The notes under the pieces: model-generated
What the model was told of the DNA's origin: nothing
The model's database searches: none
Seen by the model: only the letters and a program-made list of their open reading frames with translations
Assembly: GCF_010093535.1 (NCBI RefSeq)
Contig: NW_022985221.1
Location: 168,653-232,652, forward strand
DNA from: Lindgomyces ingoldianus
Taxonomy: Eukaryota > Ascomycota > Dothideomycetes > Pleosporales > Lindgomycetaceae
DNA length: 64,000 nucleotides
Reading direction: 5' to 3'
Position numbers and translations under genes: made by a program
In this document: in pieces, positions 24,330 to 37,031 of the stretch
How the letters are laid out: each line of letters begins with the position of its first letter
Position numbering within the stretch: position 1 is the stretch's first letter

Positions 24330-27300
24330 GCATCTCTTGATGAGAAGTCTGCACACTGCAAAGCAGTATGGATCGACTTCTAAATATCAGGGAACGGCAG
24401 TTCAAGCAGGATTGCGAGGTGTGAAGATCTGCACGAATAATGTCTGAGGAACGCCCAGGGGCTTCAAAGAGAGGGGTTTAGGCGTCCATGTGCACTGCTG
24501 TTGTGCAATGGCCAATCGTCGCAGGTTCATTCGCTGAAGGATAGCCCTACGGCGGTGACGCAAGGCTGGGATCGTAGGGCTGGAGGGGTGAGAGGTTGCT
24601 AGTCTCGTGGCGTGAGAGATTGGGTTTAGTGGTCTTCGGGAGTCCAAAAATAGCCCCTAACCGTTCCTTCATGAACAGCTATCCAACGACAAGAGCATCT
24701 CGCGCGACTTTGATTTAAAATTGGAAATAGCAATTTTTTTGAGCGGCTATTAAGCGCATTTCTTATTCTGCGTGCTGCGAAGTAGGCACCTTGATGTGAG
24801 TACTGGTATATTTGGCCATCGGGCGTTTGGGGAGCGATGTAGGCGTTTTTGCGTTTTTAGATACGTACCTCTCGTATCCATGAACGTGATCGGAGAGCCT
24901 CGTACACCTCACATGAACATGAAAATGGACGCAGCTAGTATTCAAGAAACGTGTGACTCGGATATATCTCGATTATTATCGCATTGTTTGACTAATATGT
25001 GGAAATGTGCTTGTGATCCTGCTGCCTCTCTGCTTGTCGGTGAGGGCTGCCGGCATGACCGAGCTGCATGTCGCCTCGATGCCCGAAACAGGAAGCCGAT
25101 CTGGATGCGAATGCAACGCCGAATCTTGTGTCGCTGAAGCTGAACACATGCATTCGCAGATTTACCCACCATCAGTCACAGCGAATTATCGGTGGTGCTT
25201 GGCCCTTTCTGCCTTGTGAACACACCGCTTCAGCTGGCGACCTGCACTAAACGCCGGTCGGAGCAGCATCGCCGACCGTTGCCGGTAGACCGTACTGCGA
25301 TCTGCATATCAGTCGAAAAGCAGGTCTTCCATGCTAATGAACTGCTAGTTGCTAGCGAGGCTTTCAGTCGATATCCAAGGATGATCCGATATGCTGCACA
25401 GCTCCTGATAGTGTAACAGTCCGTACTCATGGATTTCCCATCAAATCCGAATCGAACGGCATATTGCTTAAGCCCAAGGCCCGTAAACTTGTGGATATCA
25501 CTGGTGAACTGCGTGATCTAGTGTCGACTGGGCCATTGACCTCTTGGATGTTCTTGCTAGTATATGCATCCGAGGGAGATTGTGGGCCACCATGTATCAA
25601 TTGTTCGTCGTTACGATCGTTCACGAAGCTAGTGAAACTACGCTGGTGCAGTATTTACTTCTTCACTAAAAGCTGTTATTACTTGGTCAGATATTGGTGG
25701 ATTTGCTTTCGTCTTTAGAACTGGGTGATGACACAAATATGCAAGAAAAGGAAGAGGGGATAAGGAGAAGGAGATACTTAAGCGGGCCCGAGTGAAGTAC
25801 ACCTTAGAATAGTATATGGCCGGCTTAAGCATCACCTCGAAAAGGGAAAGAGGTTCGAAGGGGACAGCAGGATCTGTGGGTTGTCGTTGCCCCAGCGGAT
25901 CATCAACACTGCAGCTTAATGCTTCTTGAGGATGCCTTTGCGAGATTAAAGTGTGGCAGGACCAGAAGGACCGTGTCGAGGTACAATCGGCCCCTTGCTG
26001 GCTTCGTGCGAGGGAGGGAGTCTTCTGTCGTGATGAGTGAAGTTAACGCCGTGGGAACGTAATTCTCAGGTGATCGACAAGAACCTTCTGGTGTAGTTGC
26101 CGACCTGCGCCGATGTGCTGAGCCTTCGCTCAGCCATAGCTAGCCGATGTCTTTTCCAACTGTAGCCGCTCAGGGGGCCTCATGACCCCCAAAAGCTGCA
26201 CCCAAAGAAATTTGAGATAGAAGCCGGGACTGCCTTCTTCGTCAGTCTTCCGTCAACCCTGCTATGAGCCTCTTGCTAGACAACACTCTAAAGAGTTCCG
26301 GAAGTGTAAAAGCCGACATCGATGGTGTCGAAAGATGATCTAAACGAGATGTACGCTTCAGAACTGTCACGTCATTGCGATCGCCTTAAAAGTGGATAAT
26401 GATCGAAGAGCTAAATAATCCTCTGGGGATAGTGCTTATCCAGACGACGGGGAAATTCATGCTGGCTGTGTCCTTGGATGTAGAGGGCCTTGAGGCCATG
26501 TTCATGTTGGAGTGTGGGACATTTCCAATGAGCTTTCGCTTGCCAAATTTGCCACCGTTTCAAGTGATGCGGGAGATAGATGCGTTGTTCAACTAGGTCT
26601 TTGAGACAACGATGCAGTCAGTGAACGTGTTCCGCTCAGCCTACACTGATGTGGTGTTAAGGGCCGATATCAAAATTGGCCATCAAATGTTCCAGTGTTG
26701 CTAATGGAGCTTCGCATCATTTAGTCGATATATCCAGGGGCATTGAAGGGGCTCCCCATATTCAATATACCCACCAATACCCGATCCTCTTATTCGGTTT
26801 CTGTGGTCCTGCTCCTTGAGCCTGAATCATTTACAAATATCCAAATCGCAATTGTTGAAGGCTAATGAATCCGAGACATGTTTCCTCAGGGGTTGAGCTC
26901 TTCCCGCGCTTCCACGGGAGGCGGTAGGAGCAATGGGACGGCATGCCGTTGTTACTACTTAGCACTTGGCTGTCCCCTCTCCCTGAATTTATTGGATGAA
27001 CTATTCATTCTAGAAACAGGCCCCCACGACACCGCAGGTGACAACATTGTTCGAACATGCAGGGTGCATGATTGAGGAAGTGTCGAGTATGCCTAGGAGT
27101 TGGGCGCTACCTGCATCCGGTCGGCAGTGCGTACGGCCTTATTAGCGTACTGGTGACCTCCGACGAAAGCAGGGGAAAGGTATTCGAATAGGTCTCGCGA
27201 CGGTTCTAATTTCTTCACAATTGAGGAGTAAAATAAGTGTGCGTCAAGATTGTGGACAGAATCCGCGAATGGCGAGTGTTTCTATTCGGGACACTACTGA

Positions 27301-29580
27301 TGAATCCCATGGTCTCAGACCATCTTGTCCGAGGACCGAGCAGGATGAAGCAAAAATACTTCGACGAATCGAAGCGGGAAAGCACTAACAAGATTGGAAA
27401 TAGTCAAGTATAACGACGAAGTTATCGTATAATCAAACCAGAAAAGCAAATGTTGGTCAAGTAGATATCCTAATCCTGATGGAGGCTCAGCAGGGAGTTG
27501 GTGAGGGCGCAGCTTGCGGGAAATGTGACTCCGAACTTGAGCCTCCACCGCCAGCCGCAGGAGACGCCGCAGAGCTGTAAGGCACGCCGGATGCTGAGAT
27601 GGAGCGCTCAAAGGAGAATAATCAGAAGTTAAACTTGGGGTACATGTCCAGGACGCCTTTGTCATGGTCGGTTTGAGCAGAATCGGCTCGAAATCTACAC
27701 CGAGATCGCGCGGTGATTGGCTGCCGCGTAATTTTCAAGGGTTACGTCATGAAGACAAGCTTTTGGAACGCTGACGCCAGCTGTTTCTGGAATACCAGCG
27801 GGGGTCAGAAGTGTAAATGGTGTTCACCGACTGCAGGGCGAAGGTGCTGATGGCCGGGAAGGCTAGTGGAGAGCGTGGGTGCCGTGCATAGGGCTGGTCG
27901 GGTGAATGGCCTGTGTCAGACGCTTGATTTCGTCGAACCCCTGGGGCTCAAGTCGATGGCTCAATCATTGATGGAAATTTGATGCGGGATTCGTCTGTGG
28001 TTCAAGAAAAGACGTGCAACGTAAATTTAGACCTTCTTACCAAGCACACTCAACCGCTTCACGGACCGGGGTTACCTGTCGCGAGCCACTGATATCGCAG
28101 CGACGTCGCTTGGGCTAGACCCCAAGCAGAAAACGCTGTGAGGAACAGCGATGTCCGCTTCCAGCAGGCTTTCATCTTTTGCAAGGCCACAGAGCCGTCT
28201 CCGTCCGTGTATTTCGCTGCCCTCAACGGTCGTCCCGCGGCCACGCGCTAGGGACCTTGGTCCGCCGATTTGGAATCTCCGCATCGTCATTTCATCCCCC
28301 ATTGTCACCAAGGCCTTGCCAGCCCTAGGCGGTGAGCAGGACTCTTTGCTGCACTGCTCTGCACGATAGTGCGGCAGCAGCGCGACACATGGCGATAGTA
28401 CGCGTCAAGGCTGTCCAATGACGGCATCCAGCGTATTTTTGTACCCGATTGCCATGATTTGTTCGAGCCCTGTGCGATTATCGAGCAGCAGCAGCAGCGG
28501 CGGCGGCCGCGCTCAGAGGAATCAGGATGCGAAGAGCGAGGAAATTCCCCCGTCGAGGAGCGCACGCCGAGAGAATGCAACAGGCAGATTGCTATCTTTG
28601 TGCAGTTCATTTACCCACCCAGAGGCACAGCGATGCCTTTCGGCCCCCAAAGTGCCAGCGAGGTCGCCCGTCGAGGCGCGAGCAAAGAGCGATGGGATGG
28701 CAGCCAGCACGCGTCTTCAGCACGCGAATGGCTAGGCAGGAAATGTGATGATGAAGCGACACTAATTCCAATTCACACCGCACTCGTAGCCAACACGACC
28801 GGGAGCTCGCGGGCGGGTATCGGACAAGACAGCGCACTGCGGCGAGCGGAACACAGAGACGTTCCGCCGCATCCTCCCATCGCACTGTGTGCCGACGCCG
28901 AGCGACGAAGCGGCCACAAGCCCAAGAGGCTGGGCGCTATCTGGGCCATGATCGGGCGAGCATCGCTGGTGCATTCTGACTGACCGCCTCCCCTCTGTTA
29001 ATACACCAATTTCGTTCTTTTCGATACAACGCCCGTTGACCCGCTCTTGTGGCTCTGGCATGCTAAAGTCCGAGCTGCGGGCCCCGGCGGGTGTGTTTGA
29101 GAGGCGGGCTCAGCCTTTGGCCGGCGTGCTGCTCCCTGGAAGGGCTGCAGCCTTGTGGGATTGAGCCTAGCTCGCTGCCAAATTTACGGCCCCTCGCCGC
29201 TCAAACTGGCGGCGTCCCTCAGCGCCAATTTGCCCGCGCAGCAGGGTTGCATACATGCTCCTCCGCCTTATGTACCCAAATCTGGAAGTGCTCTCTCTAA
29301 CGGCCGAGCCAAACTCCGTGCAGTCCCAGGGCGTTGCTGAAGAGGCCCGTGGCCTGCTGGGGGTGTGCGAGGGGCCTTATGCACAGCTCGAGCAATTCTG
29401 GATTCGGCACCACCACTAGCAGGGGTGCCAGAGCTTCCATGTCTTTGCTGCTCTGGGGACGACTGCGGAAGCATCCAGAGGCAGCGTGCGAGCCATTGAT
29501 AAATATGGCACATGCTGCCCCCGACGCCATGAATCCTCCCCCCATCCACCATTGTTATCTCTAAGGACGCGTTCCGCCCT

Positions 29581-29589
29581 CTATATATC
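29581..29589 (+). promoter_or_regulatory. TATA-like box of the bZIP gene
   Basis: CTATATATC lies about 90 bp before the bZIP start codon and is followed by a CT-rich tract (about 29640-29672), the usual fungal core-promoter arrangement. Confidence 0.5.
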
Positions 29590-29674
29590 TATCCATCTCA
29601 TCTGCTTCGAGTCCACCTTCCTTGAGCATCTCTCACTAACTATCTTCCCCTCTCCCCTCCTCTCACCTTCCACC

Positions 29675-30490
29675 ATGCATCGACACGCAAGCTACCAGCA
29701 GTATGCTACGGCGCAACCCACCACACATCGGTACTCCGGGACCTCAAGTGCCTTCAGTGCCTCCGCAAATCCCAACGAGGATTGGACCAAGATCTCGGAT
29801 CTTGCTGAGCGCCGAAGAATACAGAACCGCATTGCCCAGCGCAATTACCGTGAGTACCCGGTTCTGCCGGTACATGTCGCCACAGCCTACTGACCCCGCT
29901 CAGGCAAGAAGCTGAAAAAGAGGCTTGAAGATCTCGAACGCCGGGCCGCCTCTAGCTCTGCTTCACCGGAGCAGAAGCCTGTAGAGTTGCAACCACCACA
30001 TCGATCGCCGCCCCGCCAGGAATTCTCGTCCCCAGCCTCATCGGAGTCGGACTTTGGTCGTCATACGCCCGATATCCAAAGCCATTACGTTCCTCCACCC
30101 GAGGAGCGTGCCATGTTCTCGCATCAGTACACGCGGCAGCTGTCTACTTCCCCGCCGCCTTTCTCGTATTCTACGTATCCCGCTCCAGATGCGGCTGCGT
30201 ACACGGTGCCATATGCAACAACACATGCGCCCTACCATTCGATACCCACCACTACGACTCCGGAGATGCCGATGTACACACCGTACCTGCCACCGCTCTC
30301 CTCAGCCTACCCTACGACGCTCCCTAGCCTCGTACACCCAATGAAGAGCGAATTCTACGCTGAGGATGAGATGAACTCGTTCGGCGTGGGGTATCCTCAG
30401 ATGGCTACTATTGATCTTCCTCCTCATTCTTACGCGGAAGCCGGTGCTCATGTAAAGATCCCTCCCCGCAAGACCTACTACGCACATTAG
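29675..30490 (+). CDS. bZIP transcription factor with a short zipper
   Basis: Nuclear DNA-binding regulator. Exons are 29675-29849 and 29904-30490, giving 253 residues. The intron splits the basic region exactly at R59: AERRRIQNRIAQRNY before it, RKKLKKRLEDLERR after it. The NRIAQRNYR signature fits the bZIP consensus (N-x7-R). The leucine zipper is very short (L62, L66, L69, then Ser/Ala and Pro-rich sequence). The rest is a Pro/Ser/Tyr-rich, probably disordered activation region ending PPRKTYYAH. The start was chosen because it sits in CACCATG context after a CT-rich leader. The frame is also open upstream, so a longer N-terminus is possible but unlikely. Target genes cannot be inferred. 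It lies downstream of the gene-poor stretch. Confidence 0.85.
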
Positions 30491-31276
30491 CCCTCTATTC
30501 CTGCCGCGCGACCTTGATCGACGAGCCACACGCTGACAACCAGTGGCAGACACCACCACTTTCCGACTCTTTCGAACCGTCGCAAGCTGGCTCGCCTTCA
30601 GAGTCAATCTGCTACCCGACGACACCCAACTCAATGCCACGAACACCTCCTCTTCACCAAGTCCACCTTGTCTGAGTCGCTTGACCAGGGTCAGCGCCTC
30701 GATATCTTCTTCTTCTTCTTCCTGAGGCGCGTTGTCGTCTGTAAACTATTTGATTTTGTTTATTTGTAATGCATTTCAGCGAACGGTCGTTAAATGATGG
30801 GACATAGCGATGGAAACACTCCTTCGCCTGTTTACGAAACAAATTGGAGTTTGGAGTTTTGACTGGAAGTTCTTGGGAGGCCATTGTTGCGCTTTGGAAC
30901 TTTAGGAAAGACTGGGACTCATAGAACCCAGCGAAGGAATTGATGCCTTGATGAAGGCATACGGACGGCTACCAGAACTGGCTGGGAGCATGAGAGCGAA
31001 TGAATATTATTACTACTTATCTTTCAAAGACTATTCTCACCTGGAACTGTGAATGGATGCTTCTCGAATAAAAGTGAACGTCGTGTTACGGTCCCGACGA
31101 CGTTTATTTGACGTTGTCGGGATGAGGTCCGTGAAGTGTTAGGGTTGCGAGCCATTGTTTGAGAATGTGAGATGTCATCACAAATCGCGCTCGCCAAGCT
31201 CAATCGCCTGGAACGCGTGCCTTCTCCCACCCAACGTAAGCACCACGAAACTTAATTCTAACCACCTCCACCGCTC
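30491..31276. other. Intergenic between bZIP and ORC1
   Basis: 3' region of the bZIP gene, with a TCT repeat near 30705-30722, and the ORC1 promoter. No gene seen. Confidence 0.5.
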
Positions 31277-34012
31277 ATGGCTCCAATTCGAAAGCGCTCG
31301 AGGATTGAGAAGGCGCGGCAGTACCTCACTGGGGGGGCTGTTCCTCGTGAAGACTCCGACGATGAACTCGGGTACGAAGACCTCCCCTGGGAGTTCATAT
31401 ACGAAGCCAGCAACTCCGCACAAGGGACACAGAATGGTGGCTCGAAGAAGAGAAAGGCGGCGCCCGCGTCGCTGGGCAGGCGGATTGTCGCCGCGCGCAT
31501 GGGGAACTTCCAATGCAAGCTAGGAGACACAGTTCTGCTTAAGGCCGAGGGCAGCCACGCATGGGTGGGCATCATTTGCGACTTCTTCCATGACGAAGAA
31601 GAGGACGAGAAGATGGCAAGGTTCATGTGGTTCTCCTCCGAAAGGGAAATCCGCAATAAGAGCACGAAGCGGACTGACTTCCTACCTGTACAGGCCGGAT
31701 TCTACCCTTAATATTCTACTTCTAACATTCTACAGAACGAGTTGTACATATCGGCGGCACTCGACGACAACCCCCTGACGACTATCAACGGGACTGCGAA
31801 AGTGGTGTCGCTCGAAGAATTTCACCGCCAATACCCCAATGGGCAGGTAAAGAAGACGTCGAGGGACTACGGCAAAGTCTTTGTTTGCAGAAGAGGGTGC
31901 AACACTCGCACTACCACATACACCCCTGAGTTCAAATGGGAGGACGTCTATACTGGCCCGGAGGATATCCCCTCCCTCGCCGAAATTGTTGAGAGCCAGA
32001 CCAAGGCCACCCGAAAACGTGGGCCCCGACCGCCAAAAGAAGCTGAGGACTTGGGGGATTTCGTCGTTCCCGAATCAGATGACGGTGGAATACCCAAGAC
32101 TCCCAGAAAGCGACGTAAATTGAATGATGCAACTACGCCATCTTCAGCCAGGAAAGCCCTTACACCCCGAAAATTCCTCACGCCGACAAACAAACGCATT
32201 GTAATCAAGAAGCCATTGGAGTTTACCCCTCTTGGAACTCGTATATTGTCTCCATCTGCACTATCCTCGCCGTTCCAAATTGCGAGGAACCAACTCCATG
32301 TTTCATCTGTTCCCGCCGCTCTCCCGTGCAGAGAAGAAGAGTTCTCGACTGTATATAGTCATTTGGAAGCTGCCATCGTCGATGGGTCAGGTTCCTGCAT
32401 CTACATATCCGGAACACCTGGAACAGGCAAGACTGCTACCGTACGAGAAGTTGTGGCACAGCTGCACGCCTCGGTCCAGGCCGAAGAGTTAGATGATTTC
32501 ATCTTCGTCGAAATCAATGGCATGAAGGTCACAGATCCCCACCAATCCTATTCCTTGCTCTGGCAAGCTTTGCGGGGAGATCGTCTCAGCCCATCCCACG
32601 CGCTCGAGCTCTTGGAACGGGAGTTCTCAACCCCGAGTCCACGGCGTGTGCCGTGTGTCGTCTTGATGGACGAACTCGACCAGCTCGTCACCAAGAATCA
32701 GTCCGTCATGTACAACTTCTTCAATTGGCCTGGACTGCGGCACAGTAGATTAATTGTGCTAGCGGTCGCAAACACTATGGATTTGCCAGAACGAACTTTG
32801 AGTAACAAAATTAGTAGCCGCCTAGGTAAGCTAGGGTCTCAATCCTTCAGCTCCGCCGCTCCAACGCGTGCAGACGCCCCATATGCACTCCCCTTCAATA
32901 TCCCCTCAAACAAACGAACCACACATACGTTATCAATTCACTTCGTTGCAACATATTGCTGCAGAAGGAGTCTCCGCTAGTGCGGGATCCTTCGGACACT
33001 TTTTTAGCAAGGCTAACACGCGCCCCATTCAGGACTTACGCGTATCACCTTCCCAGGTTATACGCACGACCAATTAATGTTAATTATTCAATCCCGACTC
33101 GAGGGCGTCCCCGGCAACATTGTCCATCCGGACGCTGTCCAGTTCGCCGCACGCAAAGTTGCGGCCGTGAGCGGCGACGCACGGCGTGCTTTAGATATTT
33201 GTAGACGCGCTGTTGAAATCGCCGAAACAGAAGCAATTGCACGAGAAGCCGAGAGTCAAGAAGTGGCACAGCCGTCAACTCCGAGCAGGACTGGCCGGAG
33301 CATAGGCAAAGCCGCATCAGGAAGAGGTGATCGGCCTTTGAGCAAAGCCGGTGACTCGGACGGTATATTGCCAAAACGTGCGATAGGGCCAACCGGAGGT
33401 GTGGTAGCAGGGAAAAGTATCGTGACGATAGCGACGATCAAACAGGCTATCTATGAGGCCACGAGTAGCCCCCTGCAGCAAGCCCTGCGGGCTCTACCAC
33501 TGGCTTCCAAGGTCTTCCTCGCTGCGCTCTTGGCGCGGATCCGACGGACGGGAATTGGAGAAGCCGTGCTGGGAGAAGTTGTTGAGGAAGCCCGAAGGTT
33601 GGGATTGATGAGCCAGCTGCTGCCTGTGCATGACTATCTGCTTTCATCGGACGCGGGAGATGAGGAGAGGAGAAGTGCTGCTGAAGGATTAATGGGGTTG
33701 AATAGTGGCGCCGTGCAGGAGCAGCAGCTCCACCACACACAGAGAACGACACAGGCCGCGTCCACATCAACTTCAACATCGCGAGGAGGCACGAGCGTCC
33801 ACAGCTCAAGACATCAAACCGACGCAAGCAAAGCAGCTAGGCCACTGGGCCTTGGTGCTGCAGCCATGGAACTGGCAGAAGCGGGCATCATAGGCGTCGA
33901 GGCGCGCCATGGCGAGAGAGTCGGACGAGTCAGGTTGGGAGTTGCAGACGACGAGGTGCGTCTTGCGCTGGGAGACGACGACCAAGTAAAGGGGCTGGGC
34001 TTGGGGTCCTAA
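31277..34012 (+). CDS. ORC1: Origin recognition complex subunit 1
   Basis: Largest ORC subunit, an AAA+ ATPase that binds replication origins and loads MCM with Cdc6. Exons are 31277-31687, 31736-32825 and 33033-34012, giving 826 residues. An N-terminal BAH domain spans roughly residues 75-210 (KLGDTVLLKAEGSHAWVGII, NELYISAALDDNPL). A basic linker follows (TPRKRRKLND). The AAA+ core has Walker A GTPGTGKT near residue 362, Walker B VVLMDELDQL near 445 and sensor 1 LAVANTMDLPERTL. It continues across the 207-nt second intron as SSRLGLTRITFPGYTH and then AVSGDARRALDICRRAVEI (sensor 2). The C-terminal winged-helix region includes SKVFLAALLARIRRTGIGEA. The C-terminal 110 residues are Ser/Gln-rich and then AEAGIIGVEARHGERVGRV. 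Confidence 0.95.
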
Positions 34013-35348
34013 AAACGGTCACACACATATCACAACCACCAAATAGATTATCCTGCCCTCTAGGTCCAGCTCCAGCTCCAGCTCCAACCTCAAGAATGAG
34101 GACGCCGCGGAGGAGGGGTTTGCGGGCGGCATATATGCAACCTGCGATATAGCCAGCCTCCCACACCCATGAAATGCATTGATTGGCCGGAAACGAAGCT
34201 TCGAATGAACTTCGAACGCCTCCCAACTTATCAAGCTCGTTCCCAGATTTCAAATTCCTGCCTTGCGATCTCCCAGATAGCCTGAACCAGAACATATCGC
34301 AATCGGCCGCGTGACTTCTTCCACTGCTGTAATCCTTTGTCCATCGTATTCGTGATCTGTCCGGACAATGCGTGTGATCCGAGCCCGCCTCCCCCTCCCA
34401 AATTCCAACATCCAATCCCCCTCCCAGTCCGTGCGCTAGAAACATTCGTTTCGACTTCTGGAACGTTGTGCAACGTCCCTGTCATGCATCGCATCGAACT
34501 CGTTGGGATCAAGGCACAGGATAGGACAGACAGGACATGGGATCGCATTGCGCTGGCTGGAACTTTCCGTGTGGGGACCTGCTTGAGAAGGGAAGAGAAG
34601 AAATACGGATTTAACGAACGCCTCGTCGCAAATTGTGGGATGAGAGAGGGGATTTGTCAGGACTTTGCAGCAGGTATGGTGGTTGCGCACTGATGAGCCT
34701 TTGTTTCAGCTATATTCCAGTCTGGCTGGTATCATATCATACTGCGACAAGCAAGCATGACAATATTCCTTTCACTCGATTTGATCGATATCTTGGTAAG
34801 GAGCAGTCTACGGATACATCTATGGAAGGATACTATTGGAAGGGGGCCGAATACCCACTTCCCGCCCCTCCCGAGGTCCCCTCGACCTCGCCTATCTACC
34901 AAGGACGCCTTTGGGAAAGAGGTCCACCAACTCCCACACGCCACAAAGGCAGAGAGATCCGTCTCCGTCTCCGTCTCTGTTTCAGCAGAACTTCGCCGAC
35001 GGACAATACAATTGGCAGAGCAGAATTTGGCCCTGGCATTTTACAAAACTCTTTTTCAAGACGTAGGGCAGGCAGAAGGATCAAGAAGGATCATAGTATG
35101 CTTAAAATCTGGCGCCAGGATTCTTACTTGCAACGCCTCCGTCTGGGGATCTCGTATGGAACTCCCCATTCGCGAGCTTTTGTCCCTGCAGGGTGAAGCA
35201 GAGTAGTGGGACCCTTCGTTTTCCCTTCGGGGATACTCTCGCAGGTTTTCTTTACAAAGTACGGACGTAGATACGTATGTACGGGTACGAAAGATGGCGC
35301 CGTGATATGTTGGTGGTATCTCTCTCCGTTGCCGCTTCCGCGATATCC
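34013..35348. other. Intergenic between convergent ORC1 and PRP46
   Basis: No supported gene. It contains a short CCAGCT hexamer array (about 34063-34085) and a CGTCTC hexamer run (about 34959-34980). The plus frame at 34757-35206 is open but has no recognisable feature. Confidence 0.5.
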
Positions 35349-37031
35349 TTAGAATTTCTGCCTCCCTAACGATGGTTTCCAGTCTAGTGGATGGCTTTCT
35401 TCTGTCGCGTCTTCATCTTGCTTCCAGATTTTAATACTCTTGTCGCTTTCTCCAGTAATGAGACGGAGGCCGGTCCGGTCAAACGTCGAACACATGAGGC
35501 CCGCCTCAGCGTCCAGTGAACCCGGTTGGGCGATGCTTTGCGTTTCCTGGAAGCGATGGCCTGTCTTCCAATCCCAGAACGCCACTGTGCCATCGTCGCC
35601 ACCGGAGAACATGACGTTGTCTTCGTTAACGGAGAGCGTATTGATGATGGCATTGTGACCTTCAAAGTTCTGCATGAAGGCGCCTTCGGGGCATTTCCAT
35701 TGCTTGATGGATTGCGTGGAGCCGGATGCGAAGGTGAATTCCTTGGGATGGAGAGTCAAGGTTCGGATACTTTTTTTGTGGTGGGTGAGAACTGAGAGTG
35801 TCTTGTTTGCAGCAAGGTCCCATAGTCGTATTGTGGAGTCCATGGAGCCGGTGATAACTTGTGGATCTGCTTCTTGACATTTTAGGTCTGCTATTGTGCC
35901 TTTGTGACCGCCCATAACGTGGATGTTGGTTCGGGTTCGCATGTCCCACACTCGGGCCACGCCGTCTCGTCCTCCCGTGACGAGGACGTCCAGGGTTGGG
36001 TGGAGGTCCAGCGTATAAACTCCGCTAAGATGGCCGTGATAATGCCGAATGACCTTGTTCGTCTCCAGGTCCCAGCATTTCACCATCTTGTCCTCACCGC
36101 AAGAAAAGAGGTAGGGATGCCGTGGCGATACCGCTAGCTATGTCCCGCATAGATTAGCGTTAACCGGAATGGAGGGTTATGGGGGGAGTTTCGTAACTTA
36201 CACCGCGTACAGCTGAAATGTGACCGGTCAAAGTCAACTTCAACTGACCACTCGCCAGGTCCCAGATTTTGATTGTCCGGTCGGCTGCACCACTTGCAAA
36301 CCACTGATTGTCTGGTTCCACAGCTAGCCTGTAACGTGTTAGCAGTGTCACAGCATTTAGAGAATGCGGGACGACTTACGACCTCACCCAACCCATGTGC
36401 CCGCTAATGACTCTCATGACTACGCGTACTATTAGCAACTAATCAACCTCGCAATATACAGGCAGCACTTACCCTTCCACGGCGCATGCCAATCCGGCCT
36501 AACCTGCCTCACCGTCTCCTTCCTCACCAGCGCAGAGGATGGTGTGTTTCTCATTGGAGTCGGTCCTGTCGCATTCGGGGCCGCGCCCTTCCCGCCAGCC
36601 CGCAACGTCAATGCCATGGTCTGCGCAGACTTTGCCTGCTCCACTTTCTCAGAAACTCCGGCAATCATCTTGCGCATCTTCGGGTCCGAAGGCTGTTCTT
36701 CGTTCGAAGCCGCGTTCTTCAACTTTTTCCGCCGCTCTGCAGCCGTAGAAGCGGCGCTTGCCATCTTCGCTGCGAGCGCAGGTGGTAGTTCTCGTACGTG
36801 CTCATATTCGTTACGTATCCGCGTTGCGACATTGATCTGGTCCACAAGCTCCCCGGAAGCTGTTGTGGTCGGGCTGATAGAGAAGACTTTGTTGGAGGAG
36901 TGTTCGAGGGCAATCGGGGACGCAAAATCGGCGGCAAATATCTCTCTCGTTCGTTTCGCGGAGTTGCGGACGAGCTGTTCTGTAGAGGTCGGAACCGCTG
37001 AGTTTGTCATGGAAGCTTGAGTTTCCGCCAT
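35349..37031 (-). CDS. PRP46: Pre-mRNA-splicing factor PRP46 (PLRG1), WD40
   Basis: WD40 component of the Prp19-associated (NineTeen) complex needed for spliceosome activation. Exons are 36473-37031, 36380-36419, 36202-36328 and 35349-36137, giving 504 residues. The first 186 residues are a charged N-terminal region ending [10 protein letters not shown]. Seven WD repeats follow: [50 protein letters not shown], then [53 protein letters not shown] and [17 protein letters not shown]. The second exon encodes only 13 residues (40 nt) and the phases close exactly. The very high WD repeat conservation makes this assignment safe. Confidence 0.95.

Larger units (their letters stand above)
18523..29674. 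other. Gene-poor stretch, second part, upstream of the bZIP gene
   Basis: About 11 kb with no frame I can support as a gene. The longest frames (20577-20969, 23089-23496, 28459-28983, all plus) lack domains and splice context. Composition is not AT-rich, so it does not look like repeat-induced point-mutated transposon debris. It holds a 28-bp tandem duplication (24274-24329). The last 1.5 kb is GC-rich with CAG/CGG runs (about 28483-28507). It then turns CT-rich before the bZIP start. Confidence 0.5.

Noticed and set aside
15850..29674. Gene-poor stretch as a mutated (RIP) retrotransposon island
   Set aside because: Base composition is not clearly AT-shifted and no reverse transcriptase, integrase or long terminal repeat remains are visible by eye.
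34757..35206. Plus-strand frame of 149 codons
   Set aside because: Contains a translated hexamer repeat (SVSVSVS) and no domain; overlaps another frame at 34633-35196.
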